DNA of 64,000 bases from Fimbriimonadaceae bacterium (GTDB lineage Bacteria > Armatimonadota > Fimbriimonadia > Fimbriimonadales > Fimbriimonadaceae): assembly GCA_026129685.1 (NCBI GenBank), contig JAHCHO010000006.1:1-64000 (forward strand), in the 5' to 3' direction. Shown one piece after another: positions 57,601-64,000 of this stretch. The notes beneath the pieces were generated by a model. It saw nothing but the letters and a program-made list of their open reading frames with translations. It made no database searches and had not been told where the DNA came from. A program made the position numbers and the translations under genes. The first letter of the stretch is position 1; every line of letters begins with the position of its first letter.

Positions 57601-59784
57601 ATGCGCATCGTCACGCTGTCCGTCCTCGCCCTTCTCGCCTCGATCACCCTCGGTCAGCCGCTCCCTCCCCCAAAGGAGGGACCGACGCTGGAACGGCTCT
57701 ACAGCTACCCGATCGTGAACGGGCGTAGTCCCGCCGCTCCCGCGATGTCGCCGGACGGATCCAAGATCGTCTTCGGCTGGAACCAGACGGGCGAGCGCAA
57801 GCTGGACCTCTGGATCATGGACTTCCCGAGCGGGGAGAAGCGCGTATTGGTCAAGGCGGACGACATCGCCGAGCTTCCCCGCCAGGAAGACACGCGAACC
57901 GACCTCGAGAAGAAGGAAGCCAAGCTGTACGACGGGGGCATCGGCGGCGGCCAATGGTCGCCGGACGGTCACGAGATCTTGTTCGGGTACCGCGGCAGGT
58001 CCTGGCTGGTGCGTCCGGACGGGAAAGACCTGCGCCCGATCATCGACGCCAACGAAGGGATGGGCAACGTCTCGTTCTCGCCGGACGGCAAGTACATCGC
58101 TTACACCCGAGGCGCGAACCTCTACCGGATGGACCGCAAAACGGGAGCGATCAAGCAGCTCACGTTTATCGCCAAGCCTGGGCAGACCATCGACGGGTTT
58201 GAATGGTCTCGCGACGGCAAACGCGTGGCGATCTCGTGGACCGACAACTCGACGATGGGGCGTCACGTGATGATGGACTTCTCGAAGGATCGGGCCGAAG
58301 TCGTCAACATCACGCGCATGTGGCACGGCGAGAAGAGCGTGAACGTGAAGGTCGGCGTGGTCTCGAGCGACGGCGGCGTGATCGAATGGGTGTCGGGGCT
58401 CCCCACCTACATGTGGCTCTTGGACACCCAGTGGTCGCCCGATGGCTCCATGCTCGCCATCTCATGGTGCAAGGACGACTTCCAGGAATTCACCATCTCC
58501 GTGGTACCGGCGACCACGATGCGCAAGGCCGACGTGTACACCGAGAAGGCGCCCAAGAACTACATTCCCGACTGGCGTCCGATCGAGTGGTCGCGAGACT
58601 CGAAGAGCCTGTACTACGGGACCGACGTTCGCGACGGCAAGTTCGGCTACCGCTCGGTATACAAAATGCCCGCGAGCGGCGGCAAGGCAGAGACGGTCTA
58701 CGCCGAGCAGCACGACGTGGCGTCTCTTGTTCGTCCTAGGAACAGCGACCGTCTGTTGCTTACCACGCTCTCCCGAAGCGGCCTCCGCAGCGAGATCACC
58801 GTCGTCGAACCGGACGGCAAACGCACGGTTCACGTCGTGGTCGAGGACGGTGTTTCGACGCCGGTGCAGTTCGACAATTGCGCCAACCCGATCTTCAGTT
58901 GGGACGGCACCAAGATCGCGACGATGGCGGCGTCGCGACACTTGAACCCAGAGCTCTACGCGGTGGAGCCGGTTCAGCGCCGTCTCACGGTCAGTCAACG
59001 GCCGGAGTTCGCCTCGATCCGATGGGCGAAGACGGAGGAGGTGACGTTCAAGGCGCCGGACGGCGCCACGATTCACGGGCTCCTTATCACGAGCCCCGAT
59101 CTGGACAAAACCAAGAAGCACGGAGCGTTCATCAGCAGTCTCTACGCCAACAGCGCCAAGCAAGGCTGGGCGGGCTACCTTGAGAACTACGCGGCGATGA
59201 ACCTGGACATGGTGGTGCTTCAGGTGGACTTCCGTGCGAGTTGGGGCTACGGCGGGGAGTTCAACAGCGGCTACTGGAAGTCCATGGGGATCGTCGACAC
59301 CCAAGAGGCGGTATCGGCCAAGGAGTTCCTGGCCAATCTGGGTTACGTGGACAAGGATCGCGTCGGCGTCTGGGGTTGGAGCTATGGCGGTTACCTGACC
59401 TGCATGATCATGCTCACCGCACCGGACGTCTTTGCCGCCGGCGTCGCGGTGGCGAGCGTCACCGACTGGAAATCCTACAACGAGTGGTACACCCGGCGGC
59501 GACTCGGGATGGAGGCGGACGATCCCGAAATCTACAAGAAGACGTCCCCTGTGTACCAAGCCGCCGGCCTCAAGAACGATCTGCTCCTCGTCCACGGGAT
59601 GCTCGACGACAACGTGCTCTTTCAGGATACGGCGCGACTGGCCCAGGCGTTGATCGAGAACAAGAAGTCCTTCGACATGATGAGCTACCCGCGAGACGAC
59701 CACGGGATCGGGAAGGACACGAGCCGGCCGCACGTGTTCCAGACGATTCTGCGGTACTTGTACAACAAGCTTGGTCGCCGGTAG
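57601..59784 (+). CDS. S9 family prolyl oligopeptidase/dipeptidyl peptidase (exported)
   Basis: The 727-residue protein has a signal peptide (MRIVTLSVLALLASITLG), an N-terminal beta-propeller (about 40-460, with WSPDGHEILFG and FSPDGKYIAYTR repeats) and a C-terminal alpha/beta hydrolase domain. The triad is S594 in VWGWSYGGYL, D669/D670 in GMLDDNVLF and H701 in DDHGIG. It should cut small peptides, often after proline, in the periplasm. It is monocistronic by position. Confidence 0.93.
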   Translation: MRIVTLSVLALLASITLGQPLPPPKEGPTLERLYSYPIVNGRSPAAPAMSPDGSKIVFGWNQTGERKLDLWIMDFPSGEKRVLVKADDIAELPRQEDTRTDLEKKEAKLYDGGIGGGQWSPDGHEILFGYRGRSWLVRPDGKDLRPIIDANEGMGNVSFSPDGKYIAYTRGANLYRMDRKTGAIKQLTFIAKPGQTIDGFEWSRDGKRVAISWTDNSTMGRHVMMDFSKDRAEVVNITRMWHGEKSVNVKVGVVSSDGGVIEWVSGLPTYMWLLDTQWSPDGSMLAISWCKDDFQEFTISVVPATTMRKADVYTEKAPKNYIPDWRPIEWSRDSKSLYYGTDVRDGKFGYRSVYKMPASGGKAETVYAEQHDVASLVRPRNSDRLLLTTLSRSGLRSEITVVEPDGKRTVHVVVEDGVSTPVQFDNCANPIFSWDGTKIATMAASRHLNPELYAVEPVQRRLTVSQRPEFASIRWAKTEEVTFKAPDGATIHGLLITSPDLDKTKKHGAFISSLYANSAKQGWAGYLENYAAMNLDMVVLQVDFRASWGYGGEFNSGYWKSMGIVDTQEAVSAKEFLANLGYVDKDRVGVWGWSYGGYLTCMIMLTAPDVFAAGVAVASVTDWKSYNEWYTRRRLGMEADDPEIYKKTSPVYQAAGLKNDLLLVHGMLDDNVLFQDTARLAQALIENKKSFDMMSYPRDDHGIGKDTSRPHVFQTILRYLYNKLGRR

Positions 59785-59888
59785 CGCCTGTTCGGTCGCT
59801 CAACGACGGCTCGGCCGATCCAGACGCTCCCTGGGGCGATGATCCGTCGGGCCATGTCGACCTCACATCGGTATGATATGATGCGAGT

Positions 59889-60125
59889 ATGCGCGTTCGA
59901 ACGACGGTTACGATTGAGGAGGGACTCCTGAAGCAGGCCAAGCGAATGGCCCTCGAGCAGGACACCAGCCTGTCCGAGGTGATCGAGCGATCCCTTCGAC
60001 AGGGAATGATCGGAATGCGGCGGGAGGTCCCCGAACTGCCGAGCTTTGGTCGCGGCGGTCTTCTGCCCGGCGTAGACCTCACCTCCAACGCCTCCGTCGA
60101 GGCCTTGTTCGAGAACGACCAATGA
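59889..60125 (+). CDS. VapB-type ribbon-helix-helix antitoxin
   Basis: The 78-residue protein starts MRVRTTVTIEEGLLKQAKRM, a ribbon-helix-helix DNA-binding start followed by a toxin-wrapping C-terminal tail (VDLTSNASVEALFEN). The toxin gene begins before its stop (4-base overlap ATGA). Two overlapping TATGAT hexamers (59872-59877 and 59877-59882) just before the start could be part of the promoter/operator that such antitoxins repress. Confidence 0.82.
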   Translation: MRVRTTVTIEEGLLKQAKRMALEQDTSLSEVIERSLRQGMIGMRREVPELPSFGRGGLLPGVDLTSNASVEALFENDQ

Positions 60126-60547
60126 CCCTTTGCGACGTCAACGTTCTCGTCTACGCCATGCGTCGGGACCTTCCCCAGCATTGGGTCGCGCGGAACGTCC
60201 TTGGTCAACTCCTCGAGGAAGGGGGAACGATTGGGTGGCACCCGATGCTGGCGGCATCGATGGTCCGGGTTGTGACCTCAAGCCGCGTGTTCACCGAGCC
60301 GAGTTCGCTGGACGAATGTGCTCGGTTCGTGGCGGCTCTTCTCTCCTACCCGAATATGGAATCCTGCCGCGAGTCGGTCGGATTCGAAGACCGATTCGTT
60401 TCCCTGCTCGAAAGCACCGGTTGGCGGGGGCCAAAGGTCTCGGACGCCTACTGGGCCACCCTCGCGCTGCAGCACTCGGCGACTTGGGTCACGTTCGACC
60501 GAGACTTCCTCCAAGTCCCCAATCTAAAGCTGCGGCTCTTGCCCTAA
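60122..60547 (+). CDS. VapC-type PIN-domain ribonuclease toxin
   Basis: The 141-residue PIN protein has acidic active-site residues in CDVNVLVYA (D5), VSDAYWATLAL and VTFDRDFLQV. PIN toxins cleave tRNA or rRNA when the antitoxin is degraded. The segment RVVTSSRVFTEPSS is typical of this VapC subgroup. It overlaps the antitoxin by 4 bases. The gene converges on rpsJ with a large hairpin between. Confidence 0.85.
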   Translation: MTLCDVNVLVYAMRRDLPQHWVARNVLGQLLEEGGTIGWHPMLAASMVRVVTSSRVFTEPSSLDECARFVAALLSYPNMESCRESVGFEDRFVSLLESTGWRGPKVSDAYWATLALQHSATWVTFDRDFLQVPNLKLRLLP

Positions 60548-60557
60548 GCTTCAAAGA

Positions 60558-60591
60558 GGAAGGGCGCGAACCGGCCGGTTCACGCCCTTCC
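60558..60591. terminator. Large bidirectional hairpin between vapC and rpsJ
   Basis: ggaagggcg (60558-60566) pairs with cgcccttcc (60583-60591) and gaaccgg (60568-60574) pairs with ccggttc (60575-60581), with one C:A mismatch. It sits between two convergent stops and likely serves both transcripts. Confidence 0.7.
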
Positions 60592-60619
60592 TAGGACCCC
60601 GGGGCAAGCGCCCGAAAGC

Positions 60620-60928
60620 CTAGAGCTTGATCTCGATATCGATGCCGCTAGGCAGATCGAGGCGCATGAGGGCGTCGATCGTCTTGTTCGTGGGCTCGAG
60701 GATGTCGATCAGCCGGTTGTGAGTCCGGACCTCGAAATGCTCCATGGACTCCTTGTCGATGTGCGCAGCACGGATCACGCAGAACTTGCGGATGTTGGTC
60801 GGCAAAGGGATCGGGCCGGCCACGCTGGCGCCGGTTCGGCGGGCGGTGTCGGAGATCTTCTCGGCGGACTGGTCGAGCACACGATGGTCGTACGCACGGA
60901 GCCGGATTCTAACTTTGGGGGCTTGCAT
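60620..60928 (-). CDS. rpsJ: 30S ribosomal protein S10
   Basis: The 102-residue protein has the S10 signature ([48 protein letters not shown]). S10 is a 30S head protein and, as NusE, a transcription antitermination factor. It follows tuf in the str operon direction. The usual next genes (rplC, rplD and the rest of the S10 operon) do not follow; the VapBC pair and a terminator do, so rpsJ is cut off from its operon. Confidence 0.97.
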   Translation of the reverse strand: MQAPKVRIRLRAYDHRVLDQSAEKISDTARRTGASVAGPIPLPTNIRKFCVIRAAHIDKESMEHFEVRTHNRLIDILEPTNKTIDALMRLDLPSGIDIEIKL

Positions 60929-60941
60929 AGGGTGTTCCGTG

Positions 60942-60968
60942 AAAAAGCCTCCGGAGGATTCCGGAGGC
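60942..60968 (-). terminator. Terminator between tuf and rpsJ
   Basis: An 8-bp stem (gcctccgg 60947-60954 with ccggaggc 60961-60968, 6-nt loop) is followed on the minus strand by TTTTT (60946-60942). It lies between the tuf stop and the rpsJ start (60928), so rpsJ is reached only by readthrough or its own promoter. Confidence 0.8.
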
Positions 60969-60982
60969 TTCTTCTTCTGACG

Positions 60983-62191
<1,209 letters not shown>

Positions 62192-62214
62192 GTTGGTCTA
62201 GTATTTCCTCCGTG

Positions 62215-64000
62215 CTATCGTCCGCCCTGGGACTTCGCGACAATCTCTTGCGCGATGTTCGTCGGCACTTCTTCATAGTGCGACGGGGTCACGTTCGGGG
62301 TCGCTCGGCCCTGGGTCAGGGACCGGAGCGTCGTCACGTAACCGAACATCTCGGATAGGGGCACGTGCGCGTTGACGACGGTGACGCCGCCCATCTGCGG
62401 TTCCATGCCCTCGATGCGTCCGCGTCGGCCGTTCAGGTCGCCCACCACGTCGCCCACGTTGCCTTCCGGCGTCGTGACCTCGACGTGCATGATCGGTTCC
62501 TTAAGGACCGGGTTGGCCTTCCTCATCGCCTCGCGAAAGGCGATCAGACCGGCCTGCTTGAACGCGTTTTCGTTCGAGTCCACCTCGTGGTAGCTCCCGT
62601 CGATGACGGTGACCTTGAGGTCGACGACCGGATACCCCGCGAGAACGCCGGACAGCAGTCCCTCGCGGCACCCTTTCTCGATCGCGGGGATGTACTCCTT
62701 GGGGATGGAGCCGCCCACGATCTTGTTCTCAAAAACGAACCCGGATCCCGGCGGGAGCGGTTCCATTTCGACCCAGCAGTGTCCGTACTGGCCCGAGCCA
62801 CCCGTCTGACGGATGAACCTCCCCTCCGCTTTGACCTTGACGCGCACCGTTTCGCGGTAGGCGACCTGGGGCTTACCCTGGTTCGCCTGCACGCCAAACT
62901 CGCGGTTGAGGCGGTCCACGATGATTTCAAGGTGGAGTTCGCCCATCCCGCTGATGATCGTCTGGCCGGATTCCTGGTCGGTGTAGACGCGGAAGGTGGG
63001 GTCTTCCTGGGACAGCCGCTGCAGGCTGGTCCCGAGCTTCTCCTGGTCGGCGCGGCTCTTGGGCTCCACCGCGATCTGGATGACCGGCTCGGGGAACTTG
63101 ATGCTTTCCAGCGCCACGGGATGGGCCTCCGTGCAGACCGTGTGCCCCGTGTTGACGTCGTTCAGACCGATCACGCCCACGATTTCGCCCGCGTACACCT
63201 CGTCGATGTCGTTGCGGCTGTTGGCGTGCATCTCGAGGATCCGGCCGATGCGCTCGTTGCGAACCCGAAACTCGTTGGTCTGCGGGTCGCGGTAGCACAC
63301 GGCGACCTGCGAGCCCTTCTTGAGGGTGCCCGAATAGAGCCGGATATAGGTGAGGCGACCCACGAACTTGTCGCTCATGATCTTGAACGCCAGGGCCGCG
63401 AACGGGGCCTTGTCGTCCGGCGGGCAGACGACCTCTTCCTCGGTGTCCGGGTTCACGCCGCGCGCCGCGCCCACGTCAAGAGGCGAGGGCAGGTAGTCCA
63501 CGACCGCGTCCACCATCGCTTGGACTCCCTTGTTTTTGAAGGAAGAGCCGCTGATCATCGGCACCACCTTGTTCGCGAGGGACCCCTTGCGAAGGGCGGC
63601 CCGAATTTCGAACTCGGTGATCTCCTCGCCCTCGAGGAACCGCTCCATGATCGTGTCGTCGAAGTCGGCGATCGACTCGATCATCTTCTCGCGCCATTGG
63701 GCGGCAAGCTCGCGGATGTCTTCGGGGCAGTCCACCTCGCGGAAGGTCTTGCCCTTGTCGTCGTCGGTGTCGTACAGCGCCGCCTTCATCGTGATGAGGT
63801 CGACGTAGCCAAGGTAGCCCGACTCCGCCCCGATGGGGAGTTGGATGGGGGCGACGTTGGCGCCGAGCCGCTCCTTGACCCGGTCGTAGACCGAGAAGAA
63901 GTCGGCTCCCAACCGGTCCATCTTGTTGACGTAGATGATCCGGGGGACCTTGTACTTGTTCATTTGCCGCCAGACGGTCTCCGTCTGGGGCTGGACGCCA
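62215..64000 (-). CDS. fusA: Elongation factor G (5' end outside the window)
   Basis: The visible 594 codons cover the G domain from G4 onward ([20 protein letters not shown]) and domains II-V; the P-loop and switch regions lie beyond position 64000, since the frame continues as [12 protein letters not shown] before the first visible ATG (63963). EF-G drives translocation. Key segments include [34 protein letters not shown] and the domain IV-V segment [20 protein letters not shown]. The order fusA-tuf-rpsJ is the str operon order. Confidence 0.97.
   Translation of the reverse strand, partial: GVQPQTETVWRQMNKYKVPRIIYVNKMDRLGADFFSVYDRVKERLGANVAPIQLPIGAESGYLGYVDLITMKAALYDTDDDKGKTFREVDCPEDIRELAAQWREKMIESIADFDDTIMERFLEGEEITEFEIRAALRKGSLANKVVPMISGSSFKNKGVQAMVDAVVDYLPSPLDVGAARGVNPDTEEEVVCPPDDKAPFAALAFKIMSDKFVGRLTYIRLYSGTLKKGSQVAVCYRDPQTNEFRVRNERIGRILEMHANSRNDIDEVYAGEIVGVIGLNDVNTGHTVCTEAHPVALESIKFPEPVIQIAVEPKSRADQEKLGTSLQRLSQEDPTFRVYTDQESGQTIISGMGELHLEIIVDRLNREFGVQANQGKPQVAYRETVRVKVKAEGRFIRQTGGSGQYGHCWVEMEPLPPGSGFVFENKIVGGSIPKEYIPAIEKGCREGLLSGVLAGYPVVDLKVTVIDGSYHEVDSNENAFKQAGLIAFREAMRKANPVLKEPIMHVEVTTPEGNVGDVVGDLNGRRGRIEGMEPQMGGVTVVNAHVPLSEMFGYVTTLRSLTQGRATPNVTPSHYEEVPTNIAQEIVAKSQGGR

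Overview
The window reads as a chromosomal stretch of a GC-rich diderm bacterium, most likely Armatimonadota of the Fimbriimonadia type. That is an inference from gene content. Two pilin-like proteins carry the '[20 protein letters not shown]' + FPVFAQAK signature typical of that phylum. Two proteins end in PEP-CTERM sorting tails, an apolipoprotein N-acyltransferase implies an outer membrane, and menaquinone is made by the futalosine route (mqnC). No phage, insertion sequence, CRISPR array, rRNA or tRNA gene was recognised. Coding density is very high and coupled genes often overlap by a few bases.

Layout. 1-4.8 kb: a membrane-tethered nucleotidyl cyclase, then the ffh-rpsP-khpA-rimM operon on the minus strand, and a divergent family 2 glycosyltransferase. 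4.8-8.4 kb: a hairpin-rich intergenic element, a GH1 beta-glucosidase and a secreted dockerin protein. 8.4-17 kb, minus strand: accD-accA, a CPPC thioredoxin-like exported protein, a two-component system beside a small basic exported protein, a GH2 glycosidase and the magnesium transporter mgtE. 17.4-20.5 kb: an ABC exporter operon with a TPR protein. 20.8-25.1 kb: an unknown protein, a histidine phosphatase, lnt, and a convergent M48 peptidase.

25-32 kb: two zinc dehydrogenases, an SRPBCC protein, a GH15 glucoamylase, a GIY-YIG-like protein, and trpA coupled to a class V aminotransferase. 32-40.5 kb: a PEP-CTERM protein behind a clear sigma70-like promoter, an HD-domain protein, a twice-frameshifted secreted protein gene, a secreted unknown, a giant BNR/VPS10 protein, and a prepilin-lipoprotein pair. 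40.7-50 kb: purD, GH26 mannanase, a second PEP-CTERM protein, a YjfB-like small protein, an M14 carboxypeptidase, a D-Ala-D-Ala carboxypeptidase, a HisKA-REC-coiled-coil protein and a DMT transporter. 50-57 kb: an alpha/beta hydrolase, mqnC-asd-ilvC, and a second prepilin-lipoprotein pair translationally coupled to a GntR/LacI-type regulator. 57-64 kb: DinB-like protein, S9 peptidase, a VapBC-type toxin-antitoxin pair, then rpsJ, tuf and the 3' part of fusA.

Taken together the window suits a free-living heterotroph that degrades plant or microbial polysaccharides and peptides (GH1, GH2, GH15, GH26, M14, S9, M48) and invests in surface proteins (prepilins, PEP-CTERM, dockerin, lipoproteins). 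The least explained items are the repeated prepilin-lipoprotein cassette with its own regulator, the kinase-like protein without an ATPase domain, the hairpin cluster before the GH1 gene, and the possible direct-repeat activator site between the two-component system and the basic exported protein.
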